Shown here one piece after another: positions 47,223 through 57,100 of a DNA stretch of 64,000 nucleotides. A program made the translations under genes and the position numbers. Below the pieces are notes generated by a model. It worked only from the letters and a program-made list of their open reading frames with translations, was not told the DNA's origin and searched no databases. Source of the stretch: Brevundimonas sp. Lineage in GTDB: Bacteria > Pseudomonadota > Alphaproteobacteria > Caulobacterales > Caulobacteraceae. Within the stretch, counting starts at the first letter, position 1, and each line of letters starts with the position of its first letter. The stretch spans positions 62,001-126,000 of the forward strand of contig NZ_JACESA010000004.1 in assembly GCF_013912065.1 (NCBI RefSeq), read 5' to 3'.

Positions 47223-47950
47223 CGTCTACCCTGCGCCGCGACTCCTGGTCGTGGCTCCGATCCCCCTGGACGGCGCTGCTTCTCGTGCTCGGCTTCATGC
47301 TGCTCGACGGCGCCTTCAGCCAGGCCCTGGCCCACGGCGTCGCCGAGGGCGACAAGGGCTACATCCAGGAGACCTCCGGCTTCCTGTTCTGGCCCTTCGT
47401 CTATCTGGGGGCCAAGCACATGGTCACCGGCTACGACCACCTGCTGTTCCTCTTCGGGGTGATCTTCTTCCTCTACAAGATGAAGGACATCTCGATCTAT
47501 GTGACGCTGTTCGCCATCGGCCACTCGTCCACGCTTCTGCTGGGCGTCCTGACCGACATCAGTGTGTCCAGCTACATCGTGGACGCCATCATCGGTCTGT
47601 CGGTCGTCTACAAGGCGCTCGACAACATGGGCGGCTTCCAGCGCTGGTTCGGCTTCCAGCCCTCCACCAAGGCAGCGACCCTGATCTTCGGCCTGTTCCA
47701 CGGCTTCGGTCTGGCGACCAAGCTGCAGGACTTCCAGATGTCGCCTGACGGCCTGCTCGGCAATCTGATCGCCTTCAACATCGGGGTGGAGGCCGGACAG
47801 CTTCTGGCCCTCGGCGGCATCCTCATCCTGATGGGCTTCTGGCGCCGGTCGAACAGCTTCTGGAAGCACGCCTACCTGACCAACGCCGTGGTGATGTGCC
47901 TCGGCTTCATTCTGACGGGCTACCAGCTCGTCGGCTTCTTCGTCATGTGA
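47219..47950 (+). CDS. HupE/UreJ-type nickel/cobalt permease-like protein
   Basis: 243 residues, six or seven transmembrane helices. AKHMVTGYDHLLFLFGVIFF, TLFAIGHSSTLLLGV and GLFHGFGLATKL are the HupE/UreJ signature helices with His residues that bind metal. Family members move Ni2+ or Co2+. Its place after an exporter suggests either export help or controlled uptake; direction cannot be read from the sequence. Confidence 0.87.
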   Translation: MTSTLRRDSWSWLRSPWTALLLVLGFMLLDGAFSQALAHGVAEGDKGYIQETSGFLFWPFVYLGAKHMVTGYDHLLFLFGVIFFLYKMKDISIYVTLFAIGHSSTLLLGVLTDISVSSYIVDAIIGLSVVYKALDNMGGFQRWFGFQPSTKAATLIFGLFHGFGLATKLQDFQMSPDGLLGNLIAFNIGVEAGQLLALGGILILMGFWRRSNSFWKHAYLTNAVVMCLGFILTGYQLVGFFVM

Positions 47951-47963
47951 TCGGAGCCCCTCC

Positions 47964-48635
47964 ATGTACAACGCAAACCGACCCACCCGCGACCAGCTGC
48001 CGACCACGGCGGAGCTTCTGAAATCCACCGGCATCGCCGCCGTCGTCGCCGGGGCCATTCTGGTCACCGTCGTGCTGCCGGCCGAATATGGCGTCGACCC
48101 GACCCGCATCGGCTCGGTCTTTGGCCTGACCGAAATGGGTCAGCTGAAACGCCAGCTCGCCCTCGAGGCCGAAGCGGATGCTGCGGCGGACGCCGCCGCC
48201 GGTCAGACCTCGGGCGTCGCCGCCGCCCCGCCCCTGCCCGCCGCCCCGGCCCCGGCCCCGGCGGGAACGCCAGCCGCGCCGATCGCTCAGCCCGTCACGG
48301 CGGATGCCGCAGCGGCCGGCGTCCGCTCGGACGAAACCGTGATCGAATTGGCCCCCAATCAGGGCGCCGAGCTGAAGATGGATATGGCCGAGGGCGCCAA
48401 GGTCCGCTTCACCTGGACCAGCAACGGCGGGGCCGTGAACTACGACACCCACGCCGACCGTCCGGGCCTTCGCTACCACGGCTATGGCAAGGGAACGGAC
48501 CTGCAGCAGTCGGGTGAACTGACGGCCGCCTTCACCGGCAGCCACGGCTGGTTCTGGCGCAACCGCACGGGCCAGACGGTGACCATCACCGTCCGGACGG
48601 AAGGCGCCTATACCGAGATCAAGCGGGTGGTCTGA
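47964..48635 (+). CDS. Transmembrane anchor protein of metal island
   Basis: 223 residues. One N-terminal transmembrane helix (STGIAAVVAGAILVTVVLPA), an Ala/Pro-rich linker (about 75-115), and a C-terminal beta domain (EGAKVRFTWTSNGGAVNYDT; GSHGWFWRNRTGQTVTITVR). It is a periplasmic protein held by its N-terminus and commonly found with HupE-like genes in such islands. Function is not established. Confidence 0.7.
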   Translation: MYNANRPTRDQLPTTAELLKSTGIAAVVAGAILVTVVLPAEYGVDPTRIGSVFGLTEMGQLKRQLALEAEADAAADAAAGQTSGVAAAPPLPAAPAPAPAGTPAAPIAQPVTADAAAAGVRSDETVIELAPNQGAELKMDMAEGAKVRFTWTSNGGAVNYDTHADRPGLRYHGYGKGTDLQQSGELTAAFTGSHGWFWRNRTGQTVTITVRTEGAYTEIKRVV

Positions 48636-48672
48636 CCCGTTTGACGATCAGCCGCCGCCAGTCGGCTGGTCA

Positions 48673-48712
48673 GATGGCGGGGCGCGGAACCCCCCTGCAG
48701 CGCCCCGCCATC
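48673..48712. terminator. Long hairpin between convergent genes
   Basis: GATGGCGGGGCGC (48673-48685) pairs perfectly with GCGCCCCGCCATC (48700-48712) over 13 bp, loop 14 bases. It ends the 10-kb plus-strand operon and overlaps the nreB stop codon. No U-run follows, so termination by itself is not certain. Confidence 0.55.
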
Positions 48713-50045
48713 ACTTATCGTCCCGATCCGGCCAACGCGGATGCTCATCGTCGATCACGACGGGATGGGCGTGCCACCGCGAACGGGAATGCGGACGGTC
48801 TCCCTCGGCCAGATGGGGATGATCCGCATCCAGCTCGTCATGAGCGTGGGCCAGATTGGCCGGGTCGTACTTCGGCCAGACGACGAGGGCGAGAACCACG
48901 CCCACCGCGCAGAGCGCCGCCAGAACCAGGAAGGCCGCCCGCGGATCCGCTTCGGCGGAGACCAGGCCCGCGACGGGGTAGGCGATCAACCAGCAGGCAT
49001 GGGACAGGGCGAACTGGGCGGCGAACAGGGAGGGCCGGTCCGCACCCGTCGAAGAGCGCCGCAGCGCACGGCCCGCGGGAGTGATCGTCAGCGAATAGCC
49101 GAACCCCATCACGATCCACAGGCCGATGAGGATCGCATAGGTCGTCGCCGCGAAGGCGCCCAGCAGCAGCACTCCTGTCATGACCGCCGCGCCGGCGATC
49201 ATCGCGGTCCGGTCGGTCACCCGTTCAAGCACCTTCGGGAGCGCCAGAGCCGCGGTCATCGACCCGCCCCCGAACGCCGCCAAGGCCCAGGCCGTCGCCT
49301 GTTGCGACAGGCCGAAGCTGCTCTGGACGAGAACCACCGTATTCACGAACACCATGGCCCCGCCGGCCGCCGTGGCGAGGCCGACCGCCAGGAGCCCTCT
49401 CAGTCTCGGGGTCAGGGCGAACAACCGGACGCCGCCGGTCAGCCGCCGCATGAACGGCAGAGGCGCCGCCCCCGAAGCGCGTGGCAGCACGGCCCGGATC
49501 ACGAAGGCTGCGGAGAGCGCGAACCCGAGCGCGGTGCCGAGGAACAGATTGTTGTAGCTGATGAAGGCCAGCAGCAGAGCCGCCAGAACGGGGCTCGCCA
49601 CGCTTTCCAGATCCGCCGCGAGACGCGAGAGCGACAGCGCCTTGGTATACTCCCCCTCGTCTTCCAGCAGGTCGGGGATCATCGCCTGGAAGGCCGGAGT
49701 GAAGGCGGCCGAGGCCGTGTAGAGCACCGCCATCAGCGCATACACCTGCCAGGCCGCGCCGACGAACGGCAGGGTGATCGCCACGCCCGCCCTGACCACA
49801 TCCAGCGAGACCAGCAGGGTCTTGCGCGGCAGTCGGGCCGCGATTGCGCTCGCGAAGGGCGCTACGGCGATATAGGCGACCATCTTGATCGACAGCGCCG
49901 CCCCGAGGATTTCCCCGGCGCTGGCGCCGGCCAGATCGTGCGCCAGCAGGCCGAGCGCGACGGTCGCCATGCCCGTCCCCAGGAGCGCCGAGACCTGGGC
50001 GATGAAGAGGCGGCGGTAGGCCGGATTGGACAAGGGAGAGAACAT
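48711..50045 (-). CDS. nreB: MFS metal exporter NreB (nickel resistance)
   Basis: 444 residues, 12 transmembrane helices of the MFS, opening MFSPLSNPAYRRLFIAQVSA. The C-terminal tail after the last helix is His/Asp-rich (WPKYDPANLAHAHDELDADH; RSRWHAHPVVIDDEHPRWPD), the hallmark of NreB nickel exporters. The ATG at 50045 was chosen; the open frame extends to 50231 but runs through the operator. The TACT-N7-AGTA site at 50067-50081 is 21 bases upstream. Confidence 0.85.
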   Translation of the reverse strand: MFSPLSNPAYRRLFIAQVSALLGTGMATVALGLLAHDLAGASAGEILGAALSIKMVAYIAVAPFASAIAARLPRKTLLVSLDVVRAGVAITLPFVGAAWQVYALMAVLYTASAAFTPAFQAMIPDLLEDEGEYTKALSLSRLAADLESVASPVLAALLLAFISYNNLFLGTALGFALSAAFVIRAVLPRASGAAPLPFMRRLTGGVRLFALTPRLRGLLAVGLATAAGGAMVFVNTVVLVQSSFGLSQQATAWALAAFGGGSMTAALALPKVLERVTDRTAMIAGAAVMTGVLLLGAFAATTYAILIGLWIVMGFGYSLTITPAGRALRRSSTGADRPSLFAAQFALSHACWLIAYPVAGLVSAEADPRAAFLVLAALCAVGVVLALVVWPKYDPANLAHAHDELDADHPHLAEGDRPHSRSRWHAHPVVIDDEHPRWPDRDDK

Positions 50046-50065
50046 CGTGGGGTCGCCTCGATCAT

Positions 50066-50082
50066 ATACTCCGGGAGAGTAC
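50066..50082 (-). promoter_or_regulatory. RcnR-type operator, copy 4 (nreB promoter)
   Basis: TACT-CCGGGAG-AGTA (50067-50081), arms extending to ATACTC/GAGTAC. It sits just before nreB and matches the three sites at the b561, His-rich and dmeRF promoters. Confidence 0.65.
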
Positions 50083-50162
50083 CGGACATGTGGTCCGCTT
50101 TCCGCGTCATTTCCAGCCGTCGAGAGCGGCCGGGTCGATATTTCGCTGGAGCGCCGACGCGT

Positions 50163-50182
50163 TACAAGATAACATACTTGTA
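50163..50182 (+). promoter_or_regulatory. Palindrome overlapping the start of the merC-like gene
   Basis: TACAAG (50163-50168) and CTTGTA (50177-50182) flank ATAACATA; the last A is the first base of the ATG. If TAACAT is the -10, the mRNA would begin at or next to the start codon (leaderless). Regulator unknown; the sequence is unlike the TACT-N7-AGTA sites. Confidence 0.4.
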
Positions 50183-50580
50183 TGCCCTCCCCCGGCTCCA
50201 GCCTTGATCGCACCCGCCAGGCCGACCTCATCGGCGCTGGCCTGTCCGTCGCCTGCGTGGTCCACTGCCTGTCCAGCGTGGGCGTGCTCAGCCTCCTGCC
50301 CGTGGCGGGGCTCGCCGGTGGCGAATGGCTTCACTGGACCCTCGCAGCCATCGCGGCGGTCGCGGCCTGGGTCGCCCTCGTCAGACCGCGCGTCGCGGCG
50401 CCGACCGCCCTTCGTCTGCTGGCCGGGCTCGGCATCGCCGCCCTCATCGCCGGCGCGGCGGAACTGCCCACCGCCGGGAGCGCGCCCTTCGCCACGATCG
50501 CCGGCGGGGTGAGCCTGGTTCTCGCCCATCTGCTCAATCTCGCGCGCATGAACCGGGCGCGGCCGCTCCAGCCGGTCTAG
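50182..50580 (+). CDS. MerC-domain membrane protein
   Basis: 132 residues, four transmembrane helices. ADLIGAGLSVACVVHCLSSV carries the Cys...His-Cys pattern of the first MerC helix, which takes up mercury or other soft metals. The second cytoplasmic Cys pair of classic MerC is not seen. No other mer genes are close, so mercury need not be its substrate. The start overlaps a palindrome. Confidence 0.72.
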   Translation: MPSPGSSLDRTRQADLIGAGLSVACVVHCLSSVGVLSLLPVAGLAGGEWLHWTLAAIAAVAAWVALVRPRVAAPTALRLLAGLGIAALIAGAAELPTAGSAPFATIAGGVSLVLAHLLNLARMNRARPLQPV

Positions 50581-50987
50581 CGCGCGCTCGCCGCCTTGGC
50601 CGGGTGATGATGGCGTGGGGTGAAACGGATCTCATCGCGGGCGATGTAGAGCGCCGTCGCGCCGAGAACGCAGACAAGCGCCATTGCGCCGGCCATCACC
50701 CATCCCGCCTTGTCCCGCCCCGCGACGCGGTAGGTTATCGCCGTCAGCAACAGCATCACCACGGCGAACGGCGCGTAGAGCGGGATCCGATACGTCGCCG
50801 CGAGCGGCACGGCGATGACGCAGACGACCAGACCCGCCAAGAGGCTGCAGCCGGCGGCGATCAGGGTGTCCGGGACGGGATCGAACGGCCGGGGACGGTC
50901 GCGGCGTTTGGCGCGTCCGCGACCGCGATAGCGGCCCGGCCGCCAGCGTGGCGCCTGGCTGCGAATGGGTGAGCGTTTGCCGCCCAT
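50577..50987 (-). CDS. Hypothetical membrane protein
   Basis: 136 residues: a very basic N-terminus (about 35 residues, many Arg), three hydrophobic helices, and a His-containing tail FTPRHHHPAKAASAR. No family is recognised. It is the last gene of the leftward metal operon, three bases after the DUF305 gene stop, and its end meets the convergent merC-like gene. Confidence 0.6.
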   Translation of the reverse strand: MGGKRSPIRSQAPRWRPGRYRGRGRAKRRDRPRPFDPVPDTLIAAGCSLLAGLVVCVIAVPLAATYRIPLYAPFAVVMLLLTAITYRVAGRDKAGWVMAGAMALVCVLGATALYIARDEIRFTPRHHHPAKAASAR

Positions 50988-50990
50988 GGT

Positions 50991-51431
50991 TCAGTTCGCC
51001 GGTTCCGCGGGACGAGCGGCGCGATTGGCGAGCCAGACCCGCATGCGCACGATCTCCGCCTCCTGGGTGCGGATGACCTCTTCGGCCAGTCCGCGCACCT
51101 CGGGGTCCGCGCCATGCTCCAGCGCGATGCGAGCCATGGCCACCGCCCCTTCATGGTGGGCGATCATCCCGCGCATGAAGTCGACATCGGCGTCGCCGCT
51201 GTAGTCAATCTCCATCGCCAGGTGCATGCGCTCGTTCGCCTCCTTGTAGGACCGGGTGGCCGGGCTGTCCGACACGGCGTCGGCGTGGCCCGCATGGGCG
51301 TCCACCGGGCGCGCGTCGATCGGCGCCCCCGCCGGGGGAGGTGCGGCGTTCTGCCGGGAGATCATCCCGAAGGCGAACACCGAGACGAGGAGGAAGAGCG
51401 CGATCACGCTGGCCCATCCGAAACGTTTCAT
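50991..51431 (-). CDS. DUF305 (CopM-like) periplasmic protein
   Basis: 146 residues with an N-terminal signal/anchor ([20 protein letters not shown]) and a helical DUF305 domain. The family motif is [20 protein letters not shown], with the His pair and Met residues thought to bind metal; a second Met/His set is [11 protein letters not shown]. Related proteins bind copper or silver in the periplasm. It lies between the P-type ATPase and a hypothetical gene. Confidence 0.85.
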   Translation of the reverse strand: MKRFGWASVIALFLLVSVFAFGMISRQNAAPPPAGAPIDARPVDAHAGHADAVSDSPATRSYKEANERMHLAMEIDYSGDADVDFMRGMIAHHEGAVAMARIALEHGADPEVRGLAEEVIRTQEAEIVRMRVWLANRAARPAEPAN

Positions 51432-51459
51432 GAGGGTCTCCAGTTCGATTGGTTCAGGT

Positions 51460-53514
51460 TCAGGATGCGGGACGGGGATCGCGCCAGGCGAGCAGTCGCA
51501 GGGCGTTGAAGACGACCAGGAGAGTCGAGCCTTCGTGCAGGGCCACGGCGGGCCCTATGCCGAGACCCAGGATGGTGGCCGGGACCAGGAAGGCGACGAC
51601 ACCGAGGCTGACGAAGAGGTTCTGACGGATGATGCGGCGCGTCTGACGGCCGAGCCCCACCGTGAACGGCAGTTTCGACAGGTCGTCCGCCATCAGGGCG
51701 ACGTCCGCCGTCTCCAGGGCGACATCCGACCCGGCCGCGCCCATGGCTACGCCCACGGTCGCCGTCGCCATCGCCGGCGCGTCATTGACGCCATCCCCGA
51801 CCATGGCGACCACCGCCTCGGCGCGTAGTTTCCGGATCGCCTCGACCTTGTCTTCGGGCATCAGGTCGCCCCAGGCCTCGGTCAGGCCGACCTGGCCGGC
51901 GACGGCCTGGGCCGCCTTCTGATGGTCGCCGGAAATCATGATCATCCGGCGGATGCCCAGAGCCCGCAGCGCCGTAAGGGTTTCCCGAACCTTCGGACGC
52001 GGCGTGTCCAACAGGCCGATCACGCCGAGATCCTGGGCGCCCTTGCGGACCACCATCAGGGTCCGGCCCTGATTGCGCAGGCCGGCGACCGCGATCTCGG
52101 CATCGGGTCCGAGCGGCGCTACGTCGTCGGCGCCGAACATTTCCGGCTTGCCGATCCAGACCGTCTCGCCATCGACCTCGGCTATCACGCCCTTGCCGGT
52201 GAGGCTGCGCAGGTTCTCGGCTTTCGCCCCCCAGGATCCGACCACGCGTCCGATCCCGTCCCTCACGATCGCCTCGGCCAAAGGGTGATCGCTGAGACGT
52301 TCGACAGCGATGGCGATGCGCAACAGATCTTGCTCGGTCGTCCGGCCCAACGGGACCACCTCGGTGATACGTGGCCGCCCCTCGGTGAGGGTGCCGGTCT
52401 TGTCGAAGGCGATGGCGTCCAGCGCGCCGAGGTTCTCCAGCGGCGCCCCGCCCTTGATCAGCACCCCGGCGCGGGCCGCCCGTGCGACCCCGGACAGCAC
52501 GGCGCTGGGGGTGGCGATGGCGAGGGCGCAGGGGCTGGCGGCGACCAGGACGGCCATGGCGCGATAGAAGCTGTCGCGGAACGGCTCATCGACGACGACC
52601 CAGGCGAACAACAGGACAAAGGCTAGGCCCAGGACGAGAGGGACGAAGACGCGTTCGAAGCGATCGGTGAACCTCTGGGTCGGAGACTTCTGGGTTTCGG
52701 CCTCGCTGACCATCCTCACCACCTTGGCCAGGGTGGTGTCGTCTGACCGCCGCGTGGTCTCGATCTCGATGGCTCCGGCGCCGTTGATCGTTCCGGCGAA
52801 CACGACCGAAGCGGCGGCCACACCCGCCGGCCTCGCCCGCGCCGCCTCGCGATCCGCCACCGCCTGCTTGTCCACCGGCATGCTTTCGCCGGTGACTGGA
52901 GCCTGATTGACGCTGGTGGTTCCCGCGATGACGAAGCCGTCGGCCGGTAGCCGCTCGTTGGGCCGGACGACGACGATGTCGCCGACCTGCAGATCCTCGA
53001 CGGGCAGTTCCATGACCTCGCCGTCGCGACGGACATGGGCGGTCCGCGGCGCCAGGGCGGCGAGCGCCTCGATCGCCCGCTTGGCGCGACCGAGCGCATA
53101 GTGCTCAAGGGCGTGGCCCAGGCTGAACAGGAAGAGGAGAAGCGCGCCTTCGGCCCAGGCGCCCAGGGCCGCAGCGCCGGCGGCGGCGACCAGCATCAGG
53201 GTGTCGATCTCGAAGCGGCGGCGACGCAGGTTCTCGATCGCCTCGCCGACCGTGAAGAAGCCGCCGAACAGATAGGCCGCCAGGTAGAGGACCAGCGGCG
53301 CCCAGCCCGGAACCGACGGTGCGAACCGCTCGATCAGGAACCCCACAGCGAGCATCGCGCCGCTGGAGAGGGCGAAGATCAGCTCGGTGTTCGGCCCCAG
53401 CAGACCTCCGTCGCCGTAGCTGTGTCCCTCCTCGGCGGCGTGGTCGTGCCGATGCGGAGGCGAGGGATCGGGGGAGACGCCACGGGCGTCATTCCTTGCA
53501 GGTTCAAGGGTCAT
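51460..53514 (-). CDS. P1B-4-type heavy metal translocating ATPase
   Basis: 684 residues. Phosphorylation site [11 protein letters not shown], actuator loop [10 protein letters not shown], hinge [12 protein letters not shown]. The transport site is [13 protein letters not shown] in one helix and [16 protein letters not shown] in the last pair, the SPC plus HEG(S/G)T signature of subgroup P1B-4 (CoaT/CtpD type; Co, Zn, Fe, Cd). There is no N-terminal HMA domain, only a His-rich leader ([17 protein letters not shown]). It pumps metal out of the cytoplasm with ATP. The start overlaps the upstream gene by four bases. Confidence 0.9.
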   Translation of the reverse strand: MTLEPARNDARGVSPDPSPPHRHDHAAEEGHSYGDGGLLGPNTELIFALSSGAMLAVGFLIERFAPSVPGWAPLVLYLAAYLFGGFFTVGEAIENLRRRRFEIDTLMLVAAAGAAALGAWAEGALLLFLFSLGHALEHYALGRAKRAIEALAALAPRTAHVRRDGEVMELPVEDLQVGDIVVVRPNERLPADGFVIAGTTSVNQAPVTGESMPVDKQAVADREAARARPAGVAAASVVFAGTINGAGAIEIETTRRSDDTTLAKVVRMVSEAETQKSPTQRFTDRFERVFVPLVLGLAFVLLFAWVVVDEPFRDSFYRAMAVLVAASPCALAIATPSAVLSGVARAARAGVLIKGGAPLENLGALDAIAFDKTGTLTEGRPRITEVVPLGRTTEQDLLRIAIAVERLSDHPLAEAIVRDGIGRVVGSWGAKAENLRSLTGKGVIAEVDGETVWIGKPEMFGADDVAPLGPDAEIAVAGLRNQGRTLMVVRKGAQDLGVIGLLDTPRPKVRETLTALRALGIRRMIMISGDHQKAAQAVAGQVGLTEAWGDLMPEDKVEAIRKLRAEAVVAMVGDGVNDAPAMATATVGVAMGAAGSDVALETADVALMADDLSKLPFTVGLGRQTRRIIRQNLFVSLGVVAFLVPATILGLGIGPAVALHEGSTLLVVFNALRLLAWRDPRPAS

Positions 53515-54110
53515 TTGACCACTCCGGTGTCAAAGGCCGCGCGCGCATCGCGCAGGATTTCGAGACCGCCCTTGGCGGCGATGGCGGCGACCACCACCCC
53601 GACCAGCAGGTCGGGCCAGGATTGATCGAGCCACATCACCAGGCCGCCGGCGATGAGGATGCCGCCGTTGGAGGCGAAGTCGTTCAGGCTGAAGGTCTCG
53701 GCGGCCTTCATGTTGACGTCGCCGCTATGCTGGCGACGGATGAGCAACAGGCAGACGAGGTTGATGACGGCGGCCACGACGGCGAGGACCATCATGGTCG
53801 GGCCGACCGGTTCGGTTCCGATCAGGCTGCGCCGCAAGGCGTCCAGCAGGACGAGCACGGCGAAGATCAGCAACATAATTCCTGACGCCCGGGCGGCGCG
53901 GGTCTTCCAGATCAGCGCCCGACCGACGGCGAGGAAGCTGATCAGATAGACGGCGGCGTCCGACCCGTTGTCGATCGCATTGGCCAGAAGCGCGCTGGAG
54001 TCGGCGGCGAGGCCGCCGACTCCCAGGCCCACGAACAACAGGGCGTTCAGAACCAGCACCGCCAGCAGGATGCGGCGCTGGTTCCGCTCCGTGTCGTGGG
54101 CCGCGCTCAC
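53511..54110 (-). CDS. CDF-like cation transporter lacking the C-terminal domain
   Basis: 199 residues, about six transmembrane helices, no cytoplasmic C-domain. It resembles the transmembrane part of CDF transporters: ALLANAIDNGSDAAVYLISF corresponds to helix 2 with a DxxxD site. The helix 5 site reads AETFSLNDFASNGG, where the usual first His is absent. Function as a transporter, perhaps with different metal or by dimerising, is open. It is coupled to both neighbours by ATGA-type overlaps. Confidence 0.75.
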   Translation of the reverse strand: MSAAHDTERNQRRILLAVLVLNALLFVGLGVGGLAADSSALLANAIDNGSDAAVYLISFLAVGRALIWKTRAARASGIMLLIFAVLVLLDALRRSLIGTEPVGPTMMVLAVVAAVINLVCLLLIRRQHSGDVNMKAAETFSLNDFASNGGILIAGGLVMWLDQSWPDLLVGVVVAAIAAKGGLEILRDARAAFDTGVVK

Positions 54111-57100
54111 TCGTCCAGCCCTTCGGCTTTGCGATGCTTCACGGCCTTGGCCGCGAAGGTCGGGAGGACGAGAAGGGTCAGGGCCGTCGCCGTCAGCAGG
54201 CCGCCGATGACCACAGTGGCCAGAGGCTTCTGCACCTCGGCGCCGGCCCCGTGGGCGAGGGCCATCGGGATGAAGCCGACGATGGCGACCATGGCCGTCG
54301 TCAGCACCGCCCGCAGACGGCTTGTCGCCCCCTCGATGGCGGCGTTGCGGGGATCGGCGCCGGCGGCCAGTCGGTCGCGGATCGCCTGCATCAGCACCAG
54401 CCCGTTGAGGGTGGCGACGCCGGAGACCGCGATGAAGCCCACCGCGGCGGACACCGAGAACGGCATCCCCCTGAGCAACAGCGCCAGCGCCCCGCCGACC
54501 AGGGCCAGAGGCACGCAGGCGAACACCAGTCCCGCCTCCGCGAAGGAGCCCAGGGCCATGAACAGCAGGACGCCGATCAGGATGAAGACGATGGGAATGA
54601 CCAGTCCCAGACGCTGCTCGGCGCGCTTGAGATTCTCGAACTGTCCGCCCCAGTCGAGGCGGACGCCGGTCGGCAGCTGGATCTGATCGACCTGCTGCTG
54701 GGCGTCGCTGACGAAGCCCCCCAGATCGCGGCCGCGAACGTTGGCCTGGACCACCATGCGGCGGCTGCCGTCGTTGCGGCTGATCTGGTTCGGTCCCTCG
54801 GCGCTCTGGATGCGGGCGACCGAGGACAGGGGCACGGTCACCCCGGTCGACGACACGATCGGAAGGGCGGCCAGGGCCGCGGGATCGTTACGCGCATCGT
54901 CCGGAAGACGGACCACCACGTCGAAGCGGCGGTCGCCCTCGAAGATCCGCCCGGCCTCGGCGCCGCCGATGGCGGCCGAGACCGCTTCGGAGACGTCCGC
55001 GGCCGACAGGCCGTAGTTGGCCGCCGCGAAGCGGTCCACGCTCACCGTCAGGGTCGGAAGGCCGGAGGCCTGTTCGACCCGGACGTCGGCCGAGCCCTCG
55101 GTCTGACGCAGGGCGTTGGCGACCTGGTCGGCGACCTGCTGCATGGTGGCGAAGTCATCGCCATAGACCATGACGGCCAGGTCGGTCCGCACCCCCGAGA
55201 TCAGCTCGTTGAACCGCAGTTCGATCGGCTGGCTGAACTCGAAGCTGTTCCCGATCTGTCGCGAGGCGACCTCCTCGAAGCGGGCGATCAATGCTTCCTT
55301 CTCGAGGTTGGGGTCCGGCCAGGCCTTGCGGTCCTTCAGCACGATGACGCTGTCCGAGATGTTCGGCGGCATCGGGTCGACGGCGGCTTCCGCGGTGCCG
55401 GTGCGGGAGAACATGGTCTCCACTTCCGGCTGGGCCGTGATGGCCCGCTCCAGCGCCATCTGCATGGCGAGGGATTGCTCCAGCGACGCGGACGGAACCC
55501 GCAGCGCCTGCATGGCGACATCGCCCTCGTCCAGGGTCGGAATGAACTCCCGGCCCAGGGTGGTGAAGGCGATCCCGCCGATCAGGACGGCGCCGAGCGC
55601 CGAGGCCAAAACGATCCTCGGACGGTCGACCGCGGCCCGGATGGCCGGTTCGATCCACCGACGCGCCTTCCGGAGGATGAAGGTCTCGTGTTCGTGGGCG
55701 TGGCCGTGTTCGTCGACCTCGACCTTCTTGGGATCCCGCACCAGCAGGGCCGTCATCGCCGGCACGAAGGTGAAGGAGAAGATGAAGGCGCCGACTAGGG
55801 CCAGCATGACCGTCGCCCCCATCGGGATGAAGGTCTTGCCCTCGACTCCCTCGAGCATCAGCAGCGGGGTGAAGACCAGAAGGATGATCAACTGACCGAA
55901 GGCGGCCGGCTTGACCATCTGACGGGCTGCCGCGGCGGCGACGCCGAGACGTTCTCGGCGCGTCAGCATCCGCCCCGCCTCGGCCCGTTTCTGGCTGAGC
56001 ATCAGCAGGGTGTTCTCGACCACGACGACCGCACCGTCGACCAGGAGGCCGAAGTCCAGGGCGCCGAGGCTCATCAGGTTTCCGCTGATGCCGAAGCGGT
56101 TCATGCCGATGACCGCGAACAGGAAGCTGATCGGGATCATCAGGGCGGTGATCGATGCGGCGCGGATGTTTCCGAGCAGCAGGAACAGCACCACGATCAC
56201 CAGCAGGGCGCCTTCGGTCAGGTTCTTGGCGACCGTGGCGATGGTCTTGTTGACCAGGGCCGAGCGGTCCAGGACCGTGACCGCCTCGATGCCGGGCGGC
56301 AGGGTGGACCGGACCTCCTCGAGGCGCTCGCCGGCGGACTGGGCGACCGTCCGGCTGTTGCCGCCGGCGATCATCAGGGCCGTGCCGAGCACCGCCTCGT
56401 GACCATCCCGGCTGGCCCCGCCCAGACGCGGCGCCTGGCCGATCTCGACGGTGGCGACGTCGGCGACGCGGACCACCAGGCCGCCGCGATTGACGACCGG
56501 CGCCTGGGCGAGGTCCTCGATGGTGAGGGCCAGGGCGTCGGTGCGGACCGTCAGGGCCTCGCCGGAGCGCTGGACATAGCCGGCACCGGCCTGGGTGTTG
56601 GCCCGGTCCAGCGCCTGGATCAGGTCGCCCAGACCGAGGCCGTAGCCCGAGAGCCGGGCCGCATCGGGACGAACCGCATACTCTTTCACATAGCCGCCGA
56701 CGGTGTCGACGCCGGCGAGGCCTGCGGCGGTCCGCATCTGCGGGGCGATGATCCAGTCCTGAACCGTGCGCAGATAGGTCGCGCGGGCCTGGGGCGTGGT
56801 CAGCAGTTCGCCGTCCGGGGTCAGATAGGCCCCTCCGGCCTGCCAGCCCGGCTGTCCCGGTCTGGCGAGGTTTTCGGTGTTAAACGGCTTGTAATCGACC
56901 GTCCACATCAGGACCTCGCCCAACCCCGTGGTGATGGGGGCCATGGCCGGCTCCACCCCCTCAGGCATGGCTTCACGCGCGCCGGCCAGCCGTTCGGCGA
57001 CCTGCTGGCGGGCGAAATAGATATCGGTCTGGTCGGTGAAGATGACCGTGACCTGGCTGAAGCCGCTGCGGCTGAGAGACCGGGTCGTCTGCAGACCCGG

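Noticed and set aside
50182-50580. Mercury resistance (mer) operon
   Set aside because: Only a MerC-like gene is present; no merR, merT, merP or merA motif is visible nearby.
54134-55798. 554-residue plus-strand open frame
   Set aside because: Antisense to czcA; repetitive Asp/Arg/Gly/His composition, no domain.
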